Below are positions 7,612 to 17,965 of a stretch of 42,297 bases of DNA, piece after piece (within the stretch, counting starts at the first letter, position 1; every line of letters begins with the position of its first letter). Source of the stretch: an uncultured Pelagibacteraceae bacterium. GTDB lineage: Bacteria > Pseudomonadota > Alphaproteobacteria > Pelagibacterales > Pelagibacteraceae. The position numbers and the translations under genes were made by a program. The notes under the pieces are model-generated. The model saw nothing but the letters and a program-made list of their open reading frames with translations. It made no database searches and was not told the DNA's origin. The stretch covers positions 1-42,297 of the forward strand of contig CACOMZ010000005.1 in assembly GCA_902628525.1 (NCBI GenBank), read 5' to 3'.

Positions 7612-9573
7612 ATGAAAAAAAAACTTTGGCATCCATCAAAAATACAAAAAAAAAATTCAAATTTATTCAAATTTGAAAAATTCATATCTAATAGATTTTC
7701 TAGAAAATTTAATGAGAATTATGAAAAAATTCATAGATGGTCAGTAAATAATCCTGGTAAGTTTTGGGACAGTATTTGGGATTTTGCAAAGGTTAAAGGT
7801 AACAAAAGTAATAAAAAGATTAAACAGTCAAAAAAATTCTTTAAAAATATTTTTCTTCCAAAATCTAAATTAAATTTTTGTGAAAATTTATTATCAAAAA
7901 ATACTAATGAAAAGGCTATAACATTCATCAGTGAAAATGGATATCGCGAGACTAGGAATTGGAAACAATTAAATAAAAATGTAAAAAATATTTCATATTT
8001 TTTAAAAAATATAAATATTAAATCAAAGGATAGGGTAGCTGCTTACATGCCTAATACTTCTGAAACAGTTGAAGCTTTTTTAGGAACAGTTGCCATTGGA
8101 GCTATATGGTCATCATGTTCTCCAGATTTTGGAATTAATGGTGTTGTTGAGAGATTTTCTCAAATTAAACCTAAGGTTTTAATTGTTACTGATAAATACT
8201 TTTATGCTGGAAAAAAAATTAATGTGTTAGAGAGAATCCCAGAAATAATAAAAAAAATACCCTCTATAAAACATATTATTATTTCAAAATATCCTGGTCA
8301 ACCAAATTTAAAAAAACTTCCACAATTCAAAAATATCAAAACACATAATTGGCAAAATTTAATTAAAACTAAATTTACATTTATTAAATATTTTAAATTT
8401 GATTTTGAGCATGACTTAGCAATTCTTTACTCTAGTGGAACTACAGGTAAACCTAAATGCATTTGTCACAAGAGTGGTGGAGTACTATTACAACATTTAA
8501 AAGAACACCAGCTGCATTGCAATATAAAAGAAAATGACAACGTTTTTTACTTTACTACTTGTGGGTGGATGATGTGGAATTGGTTAGTTTCAGTTTTAGC
8601 TTCAAAAGCATCAATTGTTTTATTTGATGGTTTTCCAATGTTTAAAAATGAAGGTTTGCTTTTAAGAATTGCTAATAAGGAAAAAATAACTTTGTTAGGT
8701 GTAAGCGCAAAGTATATAGATACACTAAGAAAAACAAAAAAAAATTACAAAAATATTTACAAATTTTCAAAACTAAGAACAATTTGCTCTACTGGATCAC
8801 CTTTATCAGAGGATAGTTTTAATTATATTTATAAAAACATCAAAACAAATTTACATTTGGCCTCTATATCGGGGGGTACAGATATTGTTTCCTGTTTTGT
8901 TTTAGGTAATTTATACCAATCTGTTTACTCCGGAGAAATCCAAAGCAAAGGTTTGGGTATGGATGTTCGTGTATTTAATGAAAAAGGAAAATCAATTTTA
9001 AATCAGAAAGGAGAACTTGTTTGTGTTAATCCTTTTCCATCAATACCATTAAGATTTTGGAACGACCCTAGGGATAAAAAATTTAAAAAAGCATATTTTA
9101 ATAAATATAAAAATATATGGCATCATGGAGATTATGCAAAAATAACAAATAATAAAGGTTTTATAATTTTTGGTAGGTCAGATACAACTTTAAATCCTGG
9201 TGGTGTAAGGCTAGGTACTGCTGAAATCTACGCTGAAATAGAGCAATTTAAAGAAATCAGAGAATCTTTAGTTGTTGGACAATCCTGGGATAACGATATC
9301 AGAATTATTTTGTTTGTAGTTTTAAATCCTAAATATCAATTAAATGAAAATCTAATAAAAAAATTAAAAATGCAGATTAGAAAAAATGCTTCACCCAGAC
9401 ACGTTCCGCGCAAAATTATTAAAATAAATGATATCCCTAGAACAAAGAGTGGAAAAATTGTTGAATTAAGTGTTAAAGATATAATTGAAGGAAAAAAAAT
9501 TAAAAACAAAGAAGCATTAGCAAACCCTGAGTCATTAAATCAATTTATTAATATAAAAGAATTAAAATATTAA
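7612..9573 (+). CDS. acetoacetyl-CoA synthetase (acetoacetate-CoA ligase)
   Basis: An ANL-superfamily adenylating enzyme that activates acetoacetate to acetoacetyl-CoA with ATP, feeding ketone-body or polyhydroxybutyrate-type carbon into central metabolism. The 653-aa length fits the AacS family. Residues 272-282 hold the adenylate P-loop LYSSGTTGKPK, followed by the AacS-type stretch with HLKEHQLHCNIKEND and TTCGWMMWNWLVS. Later motifs are FGRSDTTLNPGGVRLGTAEIY and, near the C terminus, PRTKSGKIVE with the catalytic Lys. The N-terminal HRWSVNNPGKFWDSIWDF segment is also typical. Acetyl-CoA synthetase is less likely given the CGWMMWNW block. No Shine-Dalgarno site is visible; the bases before ATG are the arm of a hairpin. 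Confidence 0.9.
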   Translation: MKKKLWHPSKIQKKNSNLFKFEKFISNRFSRKFNENYEKIHRWSVNNPGKFWDSIWDFAKVKGNKSNKKIKQSKKFFKNIFLPKSKLNFCENLLSKNTNEKAITFISENGYRETRNWKQLNKNVKNISYFLKNINIKSKDRVAAYMPNTSETVEAFLGTVAIGAIWSSCSPDFGINGVVERFSQIKPKVLIVTDKYFYAGKKINVLERIPEIIKKIPSIKHIIISKYPGQPNLKKLPQFKNIKTHNWQNLIKTKFTFIKYFKFDFEHDLAILYSSGTTGKPKCICHKSGGVLLQHLKEHQLHCNIKENDNVFYFTTCGWMMWNWLVSVLASKASIVLFDGFPMFKNEGLLLRIANKEKITLLGVSAKYIDTLRKTKKNYKNIYKFSKLRTICSTGSPLSEDSFNYIYKNIKTNLHLASISGGTDIVSCFVLGNLYQSVYSGEIQSKGLGMDVRVFNEKGKSILNQKGELVCVNPFPSIPLRFWNDPRDKKFKKAYFNKYKNIWHHGDYAKITNNKGFIIFGRSDTTLNPGGVRLGTAEIYAEIEQFKEIRESLVVGQSWDNDIRIILFVVLNPKYQLNENLIKKLKMQIRKNASPRHVPRKIIKINDIPRTKSGKIVELSVKDIIEGKKIKNKEALANPESLNQFINIKELKY

Positions 9574-9634
9574 ATATATTTGAATTACTAATTAAAATAG
9601 ATTAAAAGAATTATGATTTTACAAATTAAATTTT

Positions 9635-10225
9635 ATGCATGAGTTACCAAAATTAGATTATTCAAAAGATGCTTTATCACCAATTATGTCTGAGGAAACT
9701 TTAGACCTTCATCATGGAAAACATCATCAAACATATATAACTAACTTAAATAATTTTATAAAAGATACCGAAATGGCAGAGATGTCACTTGAAAATATTA
9801 TTTTAAGTAGTTCAAAAGACGCCTCTAAAGCTGGAATATTTAATAATGCAAGTCAACACTGGAATCATAATCTTTTTTGGAAATGCATGAAACCAAATGG
9901 TGGTGGTAATATGCCATCAAAACTTGAAAAAAGAATAGTTTCAGATTTTGGAAGTATAGATCAATTTAAAGCTGAATTTAAACAAGCTGGAATTACACAG
10001 TTTGGTTCTGGATGGTGCTGGCTTTCAATTAACAACGGTAAGCTTGTTGTAACAAAAACTGCAAACGCTGCCAATCCATTAATAGAGGATATGAAGCCTA
10101 TACTAGGCTGTGATGTTTGGGAACATTCTTATTATATTGATTACAGAAATAGACGACCAGAGTATCTTGATAAATTTGTAGATAATTTAGTAAATTGGGA
10201 ATTTGTAGAGTCTCTTTTAGATTAA
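9635..10225 (+). CDS. sodB: superoxide dismutase, iron type
   Basis: Converts superoxide to oxygen and hydrogen peroxide in the cytoplasm. The 196-aa protein matches the Fe/Mn family throughout. Metal ligands by position are His26, His78 (in ASQHWNH), Asp160 and His164 (in DVWEHSYYIDYRNRRPEYL). Gln74 in the FNNASQHWNH block corresponds to the Gln that marks Fe-dependent enzymes, so iron is the likely metal; cambialism cannot be excluded. No signal peptide is seen. The stop codon lies in a TTAA palindrome that is also the stop of the convergent gene. Confidence 0.95.
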   Translation: MHELPKLDYSKDALSPIMSEETLDLHHGKHHQTYITNLNNFIKDTEMAEMSLENIILSSSKDASKAGIFNNASQHWNHNLFWKCMKPNGGGNMPSKLEKRIVSDFGSIDQFKAEFKQAGITQFGSGWCWLSINNGKLVVTKTANAANPLIEDMKPILGCDVWEHSYYIDYRNRRPEYLDKFVDNLVNWEFVESLLD

Positions 10226-10641
10226 TTATTTATATCTTTTATTTTTCTAGCGTGAATAAATGATCTAACACATTGTATAACAAAAAAAATTCCAGTAACT
10301 AACATCATTAGCTTAGATATATCGGCCCAAAAATTAGAAAATAAACTTTCATTTATAATAGATCTAATTACATCTAAACCACCCAACAAAGCAACTAATC
10401 CAAAAAAAACTACGATATGCATAAATAATTTTCTCTTATTTTCAAATTTAATAGATAAATTTGAAAAAATTAATATTGGTAATCCAATTATTGATGGGAT
10501 AAATGATGTAAAGGAGTCACTTCCACTCATAAAACTCACTATTACACCCCAAAAAATTAAAAATGAACCATAATAAACTGAAAAGTTTTCAATTTTTATA
10601 CCAAAAACTTTAAATTCATTAATATTCAAGTTATTGTTCAT
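10222..10641 (-). CDS. unknown four-helix membrane protein
   Basis: I do not recognise this 139-aa protein. It has four hydrophobic segments of membrane-helix length (approximately residues 23-40, 46-62, 72-90 and 108-124) separated by short charged loops, with a C-terminal basic HARKIKD tail, and no obvious catalytic motif. It starts 4 nt after the stop of the 53-codon ORF and about 300 nt after uvrA on the same strand, so the three genes may be cotranscribed. Its stop overlaps that of sodB. The good coding appearance and tight packing support a real gene; function unknown. Confidence 0.75.
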   Translation of the reverse strand: MNNNLNINEFKVFGIKIENFSVYYGSFLIFWGVIVSFMSGSDSFTSFIPSIIGLPILIFSNLSIKFENKRKLFMHIVVFFGLVALLGGLDVIRSIINESLFSNFWADISKLMMLVTGIFFVIQCVRSFIHARKIKDINN

Positions 10642-10645
10642 AATA

Positions 10646-10807
10646 TCAGGTTAGATTAATTAAATTAAAACTAGCATACAAAAATATTCCTAGCCATATA
10701 AGACCTTTAACAAAAAAAAATGTGAGACTACCAAGCACAAGATATTTGCTGGTTTTTGTTTTAAGTAAATTTTTACTTAATTTTTTAAATATTTTTTTTT
10801 TGTACAT
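10646..10807 (-). CDS. 53-aa small basic membrane protein (unannotated small ORF)
   Basis: Reading the minus strand from ATG at 10807 to TGA at 10646 gives a 53-residue peptide: a strongly basic first 21 residues (MYKKKIFKKLSKNLLKTKTS), then one hydrophobic helix (YLVLGSLTFFFVKGLIWLGI and LYASF) with a Lys in the middle. The order of basic head then membrane helix suggests an N-in anchor. The next gene's ATG lies only 4 nt past its TGA, as expected for a real coupled gene pair. I know no family for it. The alternative is fortuitous open frame in AT-rich spacer, but the organised amphipathic pattern argues against this. Confidence 0.6.
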   Translation of the reverse strand: MYKKKIFKKLSKNLLKTKTSKYLVLGSLTFFFVKGLIWLGIFLYASFNLINLT

Positions 10808-10938
10808 TATTTTTTGTTACTTAATATAAATTGCCAATACAGATACAATAAATTTTCTAATCAGTTAAAAATCCTCTTTAAAGTAAAGTCTATTTATATC
10901 AACTACTAAGTTTGTCAGATAGCAGGTTGTTTTTAGGT

Positions 10939-13788
10939 TTAAAGTAAAGGCTTTAAAAATTGGCCAGTATAGCTTTCTTTTACTCTGCATACTTCTTCAG
11001 GCTTACCCTCTGCAACAATATTACCACCTTTAACACCGCCCTCTGGACCCATGTCAACTATATGATCAGCGGTTTTGATGACATCTAAATTATGTTCAAT
11101 AACCACAACTGTATTCCCAAGTTTGACAAATGTATGAAGAATCTCCAGTAATTTTTTAATATCATGTTGATGTAAACCTGTAGTAGGTTCATCAAGTATA
11201 TACATTGTTCTGCCAGTTGATCTTTTAGAAAGTTCTTTTGCAAGTTTAATTCTTTGCGCCTCTCCACCAGAAAGGGTTGTTGCCTGTTGTCCAATTTTTA
11301 TATATCCTAAACCGACTTTTTTTAAAGTTAATAATTTTGTTTTTATATTTGATATATTTTCAAAATATTCACATCCTTCATCTACTGACATATTTAATAC
11401 ATCTGCAATACTTTTGCCTTTAAATTTGATCTCTAAGGTTTCTTTATTGTATCTAGTTCCCTTACACTCATCACATTGAATATAAACATCTGGTAAAAAA
11501 TGCATTTCATATGTAATAACACCGTCACCTTCACATACTTCACATCTTCCACCTTTAACATTAAATGAAAATCTTCCTGGTTTATATCCTCTAGTTTTAG
11601 ATTCTGGCAAACTAGTAAACCAATCTCTGATAGGTCCAAAAGCACCTGTATATGTTGCAGGATTTGATCTTGGTGTTCTACCAATTGGTGATTGGTCTAT
11701 ATCTATAATCTTATCAATTAATTCTACTCCCTTGTATCCTTTAAATGATTTAGGAGTTTTTCTGGCCTTATTGTTAAGAGTTAAATTTAAAGCATGAAAT
11801 AAAGTTTGGAGTATTAATGTTGATTTCCCACTACCTGAAACACCAGTAACGCATGTAAAAGTTCCCGTTGGGATTTTTAAATTAACATTGTTTAAATTGT
11901 TTCCACTAGCTCCATTAATTTCAACAAATCTTCCATTTTTAGCTAATCTTCTGGTTTTAGGAATTTCAATTGATTTTTTATTAGCAAGATATTGACCAGT
12001 AATACTACTTTTATCCTTTTTTATTTCTTCATATGAACCCTGAGCTGTTATTTGACCACCATTAGTTCCCGCTTCTGGACCTAGGTCAATAATATGATCA
12101 GCGTTTTCCATTGTTTCTGTATCATGTTCAACTACGATAACTGTATTACCAAGATCTCTTAATCTCTTTAAAGCATTTATCAATTTTACGTTATCTTTTT
12201 GGTGAAGACCAATTGAAGGTTCATCGAGCACATAAAGCACTCCTGTTAATCCAGATCCTATTTGTGAAGCTAAACGAATTCTTTGAGCTTCACCTCCTGA
12301 TAAGGTACCAGACTCTCTTGATAGAGTTAAATAATCTAAACCAACATTTAATAGGAAATTTAATCTTTCATTTATTTCTTTTAAAACGTGTTCAGCAATT
12401 TTAAATTGTCTTTTATCTAGATTTTTTTCTAAATTTTTAAACCACTCTGCTGCATCAGAAATAGATTTTTTGGTAACTTCACTAATATTGAGATTATTTA
12501 TTTTTATACATAATGCCTCTTCTTTTAATCTGTCACCATTACACGCTTCACAAGCTGTATCAGATTGATATTCTGCAATTGCCTCTCTTTTCCATTCACT
12601 ATCAGATTCTAAAAATCTTCTTTCAAGATTATTGATTACACCTTCAAATGTTTTATTATAAGAATATTTTTCGTAACCATCGTCATAATTAAATTTTATT
12701 TCTTCTTCATCTGAACCATATAAAATAATATCTTTAATTTTTTTAGGTAATTTTTTCCATTTCTCCTCTAAAGAAAAACCATAATGTTTGGCCAAGGATG
12801 CTAAAGTTTGAGCATAGTATAATGTTGTAGATTTTGACCATGGTTCTATTGCACCATCAACTAAACTTTTTCTTTCATCGGGTACAACTAGATTTGGGTC
12901 AACGTTTAATTTCATCCCAATACCTTCACATTCTTCACATGCTCCATAAGGACTATTAAATGAAAAAAGTCTTGGTTCAATTTCTTCAATTGTAAAACCA
13001 CTTTCTGGACAAGCAAATTTTGTTGAATAAATTAATTTTTCAATTTTTCTAAACTTAAGTGGAAGTGTTTCGTCTTCATATTCTACAAAAACTAATCCAT
13101 TCGCTAAATTTACTGCTGTCTCAACACTTTCTGCTAATCTATTTCCAAGTTTTGAATTTAAAACTATTCTATCAACTAGAACAGATATATCGTGTTTAAG
13201 TTTTTTATCTAAAGTAGGTGATTTATCAATATCATATAAAACATTGTCTATTTTTATTTTTCTAAACCCTCTTCTTTTATAACTTAAAATATCTTTTTTA
13301 TATTCCCCTTTACGACCTCTTACTACTGGTGCATAAATATATATTGTTGATTTTTTTGGCAATTTCTTAATAAGATCCACAATTTGGGTGATTGTTTGCG
13401 ATGTTATAGGTTTGCCAGTAAAAGGTGAGTACGGTATACCAGCTCTAGCATACAATACTCTCATGTAGTCATAAATTTCCGTCACTGTTGCTACTGTTGA
13501 TCTTGGATTTTTTGATGTGTTTTTTTGTTCTATAGCAATTGCAGGACTTAAACCCTCTATTAGATCTACATTGGGTTTTTTCATTTTGTCTAAGAATTGT
13601 CTTGCATAAGCAGACAAACTTTCAACATATCTTCTTTGACCTTCGGCGTAAATTGTATCAAAGGCTAATGATGATTTCCCAGACCCTGAAAGACCGGTTA
13701 TGACGACAAATTTGTCTTTTGGAATTTCAACAGTAAGGTTCTTTAAATTATGTTCTTTAGCACCCTTAATAACTATCTTTTTCATCAT
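10939..13788 (-). CDS. uvrA: excinuclease ABC subunit A
   Basis: DNA damage recognition ATPase of nucleotide excision repair, working with UvrB. At 949 aa it is full length. Two ABC modules are visible: Walker [10 protein letters not shown] at residues 32-40 and GVSGSGKST in the second half, each with an LSGGEAQRI signature. The second zinc knuckle (CEVC ... CDEC) is intact. The first reads C260-P-E-S263 ... C284-E-E-C287, so one ligand is Ser, which is common in alphaproteobacterial UvrA. The reading frame starts ATG-ATG at 13788; no clear Shine-Dalgarno sequence. Divergent from ssb across 88 nt. Confidence 0.97.
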   Translation of the reverse strand: MMKKIVIKGAKEHNLKNLTVEIPKDKFVVITGLSGSGKSSLAFDTIYAEGQRRYVESLSAYARQFLDKMKKPNVDLIEGLSPAIAIEQKNTSKNPRSTVATVTEIYDYMRVLYARAGIPYSPFTGKPITSQTITQIVDLIKKLPKKSTIYIYAPVVRGRKGEYKKDILSYKRRGFRKIKIDNVLYDIDKSPTLDKKLKHDISVLVDRIVLNSKLGNRLAESVETAVNLANGLVFVEYEDETLPLKFRKIEKLIYSTKFACPESGFTIEEIEPRLFSFNSPYGACEECEGIGMKLNVDPNLVVPDERKSLVDGAIEPWSKSTTLYYAQTLASLAKHYGFSLEEKWKKLPKKIKDIILYGSDEEEIKFNYDDGYEKYSYNKTFEGVINNLERRFLESDSEWKREAIAEYQSDTACEACNGDRLKEEALCIKINNLNISEVTKKSISDAAEWFKNLEKNLDKRQFKIAEHVLKEINERLNFLLNVGLDYLTLSRESGTLSGGEAQRIRLASQIGSGLTGVLYVLDEPSIGLHQKDNVKLINALKRLRDLGNTVIVVEHDTETMENADHIIDLGPEAGTNGGQITAQGSYEEIKKDKSSITGQYLANKKSIEIPKTRRLAKNGRFVEINGASGNNLNNVNLKIPTGTFTCVTGVSGSGKSTLILQTLFHALNLTLNNKARKTPKSFKGYKGVELIDKIIDIDQSPIGRTPRSNPATYTGAFGPIRDWFTSLPESKTRGYKPGRFSFNVKGGRCEVCEGDGVITYEMHFLPDVYIQCDECKGTRYNKETLEIKFKGKSIADVLNMSVDEGCEYFENISNIKTKLLTLKKVGLGYIKIGQQATTLSGGEAQRIKLAKELSKRSTGRTMYILDEPTTGLHQHDIKKLLEILHTFVKLGNTVVVIEHNLDVIKTADHIVDMGPEGGVKGGNIVAEGKPEEVCRVKESYTGQFLKPLL

Positions 13789-13834
13789 AATTTTTGTTGC
13801 TTTGAGTTAATAAAATTAATATTCAGAGAAATTG

Positions 13835-13843
13835 TGGTATAAT
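13835..13843 (+). promoter_or_regulatory. extended -10 promoter element for ssb-gyrA
   Basis: TGGTATAAT (13835-13843) is an ideal extended -10 element in the 88-nt uvrA/ssb divergent spacer. It would start transcription near 13850, about 27 nt before the ssb ATG. No good -35 box is seen, as expected for the extended -10 class. Confidence 0.55.
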
Positions 13844-13876
13844 TCTAATTAACTAAATTAACAAATATTAAATATT

Positions 13877-14326
13877 ATGGCTGGAAGTTTAAATAAAGTA
13901 TTATTAATTGGTCGTTTGGGCGCAGATCCTGAAATTAAGCAAATGGTAAATGGTAAAAATGTAGCTAGATTAAGTCTTGCAACTAGCCAATCCTGGAAAG
14001 ATAAAAATACAGGAGAAAGAAAAGAAAAAACTGAATGGCACCGTGTAGTTGTATTCAACGAGGGCTTGGTAAATGTGGTTCAACAATATTTAAAAAAAGG
14101 TGCTCAGGTTTATATTGAAGGTCAACTCACTACGAGAAAATGGAGAGACGAACAATCTGGACAAGACAAATATTCTACAGAGGTTGTTATACAGGGGTTT
14201 AATTCATCACTTACTATGTTAGGTGGTGGTAATCAAAGCAGTGGAATTCAGAATGATACAACACAACAAGGTGGTATTGAGGATACATCCCAAGTATCAG
14301 ATATGGACGACGAAATTCCATTTTAA
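13877..14326 (+). CDS. ssb: single-stranded DNA-binding protein
   Basis: Binds and protects single-stranded DNA in replication, repair and recombination. The 149-aa protein has the OB-fold core (about residues 1-112) starting [20 protein letters not shown], with [18 protein letters not shown] and [15 protein letters not shown] motifs, then a flexible Gly/Gln/Asn linker and the acidic tip MDDEIPF that docks partner proteins. It is 6 nt upstream of gyrA and divergent from uvrA, an arrangement common in alphaproteobacteria. Confidence 0.97.
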   Translation: MAGSLNKVLLIGRLGADPEIKQMVNGKNVARLSLATSQSWKDKNTGERKEKTEWHRVVVFNEGLVNVVQQYLKKGAQVYIEGQLTTRKWRDEQSGQDKYSTEVVIQGFNSSLTMLGGGNQSSGIQNDTTQQGGIEDTSQVSDMDDEIPF

Positions 14327-14332
14327 TTTTTT

Positions 14333-16912
14333 ATGAAAAACACTGAAGAAATAAAAGATAAAAATATCAAACTAATCTCAATGCATGATGAGATGAGCTC
14401 ATCATATCTATCTTATGCAATGAGTGTAATTGTTAGTCGTGCACTTCCAGATGTGAGAGATGGGCTAAAACCTGTTCACAGAAGAATTTTGTATGCAATG
14501 TATAAAGGTGGATATGATTGGTCAAAACAATTTAGAAAATCAGCAAGAATAGTTGGAGATGTAATTGGTAAATATCACCCGCATGGTGATCAATCTGTAT
14601 ATGATGCTCTAGTAAGAATGGTTCAAGATTTTTCCATGAGCTTACCATTGGTTCAAGGACAAGGAAATTTTGGTTCAGTAGATGGTGATCCGGCTGCTGC
14701 TATGAGATATACTGAAACTCGTTTATCTAAAGTTTCTCAATATTTAATTGATGACATTGAAAAAAATACAATTTCTTTTAAGAGCAATTATGATGAGACG
14801 GAAAAAGAACCAAGTGTCTTACCTGCTCAGTTTCCAAATCTTTTAGTTAATGGTGCTGGTGGAATTGCTGTTGGCATGGCAACAAGCATACCTCCCCACA
14901 ATCTTGGAGAAATTATTAATGGAACTTTAGCTTTAATTGATAATAAAGATATAAAGATTAAAGAACTTATGAAATACATACCAGGACCAGATTTTCCTAC
15001 AGGTGGTGTTGTGATAGGAAAAGATATTATTAAACAAGGATACAATAATGGAAGAGGATCGTTTAAAATTAGGGGTGAAATTTTAATTGAGCAACAAAAA
15101 AATGGTAGAGAGAGACTTGTAATTACCTCAATTCCATACCAAGTCAACAAAGCAGTTTTAAATGAAAGAATAGCTCAGCTAGTTAGAGAAAAAAAAATTG
15201 AGGGTATTAAAGATATTAGAGACGAGTCAAACAGAGAAGGTATTAGAGTAGCAATAGATTTAAGAAATGGTGTTGAACCTGAAACCATTAAGAGACAGCT
15301 TTATAAAAATACCCAAATTGAAAGTTCATTTGGTTTTAACACACTAGCTATTGTTGAAGGAAAACCAAAAACATGCAGTCTTAAAGAATTTCTATCAAAT
15401 TTTTTAAAATTTAGAGAAGATGTTGTAATTAAAAAAACTAAATTTGATCTTCAAAAAGCAGAGGAGCGTGCCCATATTTTAATCGGATTATCTGTGTCTG
15501 TTGAAAACTTAGATAAGATAATTAAAATAATTCGTTCATCAAAAACCCCAGATGAGGCCAAAAGTTCAATTTTAAAAATCAAATGGAAAATTAATAAATC
15601 TCAAAAATTAATTTCTTTAGTTGAAGGCAAGAAAGCAAAAAATATATACTCCCTGTCCGAGCCACAAGTAATTGCAATATTAGAGTTAAGACTTCAAAAA
15701 TTGACAGCTCTTGGTATTAATGAAATTGAGGCCGAGATTAAAAAATTAGCAGAGCTGATTATGAAATATAAAAAAATAATATCTTCAAAAAAAGAATTAT
15801 TTAAAGTTATCAGTGAAGAGTTAAAAAATATAAAAGAAAAGTTTGCAGTTCCAAGAAGAACGAAAATTATAGATGCTGTACTCAATTACGATATTGAGGA
15901 AACTATTCAAAAACAATCTGTAATAATTACAGTCACATTGCAAGGATATATTAAACGAGGATCTTTAGATGGTGTAAAAACACAAAAAAGAGGAGGTAAA
16001 GGTAAGTCAGGTATTACAACAAGAGATCAAGATTCTGTTATTCAAACACTTTCCGTAAGCACTCACACTTCTGTTCTGTTTTTTTCAACAGAGGGGCTAG
16101 TTTATAAGGTAAAAGCATGGAAAATCCCAGAGGGTTCAGCATCTTCAAAGGGTAAATCCTTATTTAATATTTTGCCGTTGAAGAGTCATCAGTCAATAAG
16201 TTCAATTATGCCAATGCCAGATGACGAAACAGATTCAAAAAATTATCAAATAATTTTTGCTACAGCTTTAGGAAAAGTAAGAAAAAATAGTTTAGAAGAT
16301 TTTTCTTCTATAAATGCATCTGGAAAAATAGCAATGAAACTAGATAATAATGATAAAATTGTTGGAGTTAAAATTTGCACAGATGATCAGGATATTATTC
16401 TTAGCACAAAATTCGGTAAGTGTATTAGATTTGAGGCAAAAAAATTAAGAATATTTAAGGGTAGATCCTCTAAAGGAATTAAAGGTATAGAACTTGCACC
16501 AAATGATCAGATTGTTTCATTATCTGTTATTGAAAATGATAAAATAAAGAGAAATGGAAAAAAATCTAAAGATGAAAAGTATGAAATTAAAGCAAAAGAA
16601 AAGTTTGTTTTAGCCATTAGTGAAAATGGTTATGGTAAGAAAACATCACATATTGATTACAGAGTAACAAATAGGGGCGGGAAGGGAATTATAGGAATTA
16701 TAAACTCACCAAGAAATGGTAATATCACATCTTCTTTTCCAGTATTCGATGGAGATGAAATTTTAATTTCCACAAACAGAGGTAGAGTAATCAGAGTTGC
16801 TGTCAAAGAGATAAGAACTGCAGGTAGAAATACTCAAGGTGTGAGAATAATAAAATTATCCGGAGAGGAAAAAGTAGTTACGGCAATCAAAATCGATGAT
16901 AATTTAGTTTGA
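14333..16912 (+). CDS. gyrA: DNA gyrase subunit A
   Basis: Breakage-reunion subunit of the type II topoisomerase that introduces negative supercoils. The 859-aa protein has the winged-helix domain with catalytic Tyr126 ([11 protein letters not shown]), the tower/coiled-coil region, and a C-terminal beta-pinwheel with the GyrA-box variant QKRGGKG, which identifies gyrase rather than topoisomerase IV. The quinolone region reads [11 protein letters not shown]: Gln87 occupies the position of E. coli Ser83, while Asp91 matches Asp87. The TGA stop shares a base with the coaD ATG. Confidence 0.96.
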   Translation: MKNTEEIKDKNIKLISMHDEMSSSYLSYAMSVIVSRALPDVRDGLKPVHRRILYAMYKGGYDWSKQFRKSARIVGDVIGKYHPHGDQSVYDALVRMVQDFSMSLPLVQGQGNFGSVDGDPAAAMRYTETRLSKVSQYLIDDIEKNTISFKSNYDETEKEPSVLPAQFPNLLVNGAGGIAVGMATSIPPHNLGEIINGTLALIDNKDIKIKELMKYIPGPDFPTGGVVIGKDIIKQGYNNGRGSFKIRGEILIEQQKNGRERLVITSIPYQVNKAVLNERIAQLVREKKIEGIKDIRDESNREGIRVAIDLRNGVEPETIKRQLYKNTQIESSFGFNTLAIVEGKPKTCSLKEFLSNFLKFREDVVIKKTKFDLQKAEERAHILIGLSVSVENLDKIIKIIRSSKTPDEAKSSILKIKWKINKSQKLISLVEGKKAKNIYSLSEPQVIAILELRLQKLTALGINEIEAEIKKLAELIMKYKKIISSKKELFKVISEELKNIKEKFAVPRRTKIIDAVLNYDIEETIQKQSVIITVTLQGYIKRGSLDGVKTQKRGGKGKSGITTRDQDSVIQTLSVSTHTSVLFFSTEGLVYKVKAWKIPEGSASSKGKSLFNILPLKSHQSISSIMPMPDDETDSKNYQIIFATALGKVRKNSLEDFSSINASGKIAMKLDNNDKIVGVKICTDDQDIILSTKFGKCIRFEAKKLRIFKGRSSKGIKGIELAPNDQIVSLSVIENDKIKRNGKKSKDEKYEIKAKEKFVLAISENGYGKKTSHIDYRVTNRGGKGIIGIINSPRNGNITSSFPVFDGDEILISTNRGRVIRVAVKEIRTAGRNTQGVRIIKLSGEEKVVTAIKIDDNLV

Positions 16913-17406
16913 TGAGCAAAACAGCTGTATATCCAGGTACTTTTGATCCTATAACATTTGGTCATATTGATGTTATTAAAAAAGCTTTAAAGCTATTTGA
17001 TAAAATAATCGTAGGTGTCTCAGATGAAAGTAATAAAAATTATCTTTTTACCTCTCAAGAAAGAATAGAAATTGTTAATAAAGCATTATTTAAAGATCTT
17101 AATTTAAATAAAAAAAAAATAATAGTTGTTTCTTTTGGATCCTTAACCACAGAATTGTGTAAAAAATACAAATCAAATATTATTTTAAGAGGTTTAAGAG
17201 CTGTCTCGGATTTTGAATATGAATTTCAATTAGCTGGTATGAATAGAAAATTAAATCAAAGTATTGAGACTATTTTTTTAATGTCTGACGTTGAACATCA
17301 AATAATTTCATCCAGATTAGTTAAAGATATAGCAAAATTAAAAGGAAATATTAAAAAATTTACTACCAAAAGTACTATTAAGTCATTAAAAGAAAAATAT
17401 GAATAA
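16912..17406 (+). CDS. coaD: phosphopantetheine adenylyltransferase
   Basis: Transfers AMP from ATP to 4'-phosphopantetheine, the penultimate step of coenzyme A synthesis. The protein begins [22 protein letters not shown], with the nucleotidyltransferase (T/H)xGH motif, and contains the LRGLRAVSDFEYEFQLAGMNR block and SSRLVKDIAKL near the C terminus; 164 aa is typical. I prefer the ATG at 16912, which overlaps the gyrA TGA by one base, over a TTG three bases upstream. It overlaps the following cyclophilin gene by 8 nt (ATGAATAA). Confidence 0.96.
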   Translation: MSKTAVYPGTFDPITFGHIDVIKKALKLFDKIIVGVSDESNKNYLFTSQERIEIVNKALFKDLNLNKKKIIVVSFGSLTTELCKKYKSNIILRGLRAVSDFEYEFQLAGMNRKLNQSIETIFLMSDVEHQIISSRLVKDIAKLKGNIKKFTTKSTIKSLKEKYE

Positions 17407-17959
17407 AATTTTAGTAAAATTAATTATTTTGTTTTTTTTAATTATCAATCAATCAATTGCTGAGGAGAATATAATGATTTTAAAATTAAAAGATGGTGAA
17501 GTAAAAATTGAATTATTTGAGGATGTGGCACCAAATCACGTAAAAAGAATTAAAGAACTCGCAAATAGTGGAAAATACGACAATGTAGTTTTTCATAGAG
17601 TTATAGATGGATTTATGGCCCAGACGGGGGATGTGAAATTTGGTAATTCAGCGTCAAAAGATTTTGATTTAAGAAGAGCTGGTATGGGCGGATCTGATCT
17701 ACCTGATTTAAATCAAGAATTTAATAGTCTCCCTCATGATAGAGGCACTTTATCTATGGCAAGATCCTCTGATCCAAATAGTGCAAATAGTCAGTTTTTT
17801 ATTTGTTTTAAGCCTGCACCATTCTTAGATAGACAGTACACTGTTTTTGGTAAGGTTTTAGAAGGAATGGAATTTGTTGATAACATTAAAAGAGGCGATG
17901 ATAGTAATAACGGAGCTGTAACAGATCCAGATAAAATTATTAGCTTTAAATCAAAATAA
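17399..17959 (+). CDS. cyclophilin-type peptidyl-prolyl cis-trans isomerase, exported
   Basis: Catalyses proline isomerisation during protein folding. Residues 1-21 form a signal peptide (MNKILVKLIILFFLIINQSIA) with likely cleavage before EEN, so it acts in the periplasm. The cyclophilin fold shows VVFHRVIDGFMAQTGD (with the catalytic Arg), GTLSMARSSDPNSANSQFFI and a YTVFGKVLEGMEFVD segment. 186 aa is normal for PpiA-like proteins. It is translationally coupled to coaD by an 8-nt overlap, and tgt follows after 6 nt. Confidence 0.95.
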   Translation: MNKILVKLIILFFLIINQSIAEENIMILKLKDGEVKIELFEDVAPNHVKRIKELANSGKYDNVVFHRVIDGFMAQTGDVKFGNSASKDFDLRRAGMGGSDLPDLNQEFNSLPHDRGTLSMARSSDPNSANSQFFICFKPAPFLDRQYTVFGKVLEGMEFVDNIKRGDDSNNGAVTDPDKIISFKSK

Positions 17960-17965
17960 CCTTTA

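Noticed and set aside
8100..8200. Plain acetyl-CoA synthetase as an alternative for the 7.6-9.6 kb ligase
   Set aside because: The TTCGWMMWNW block, HLKEHQLHC segment and overall length fit acetoacetyl-CoA synthetase better than Acs.
10862..10922. Possible tiny ORF after uvrA on the minus strand (AGAGG followed by CTG, about 15 codons)
   Set aside because: It needs a CTG start and is only 15 codons; no conserved feature, so not supported.
14827..15150. 107-codon open frame on the minus strand inside gyrA
   Set aside because: Shadow of the GyrA coding frame, which is clearly conserved; the reverse peptide shows no recognisable domain.
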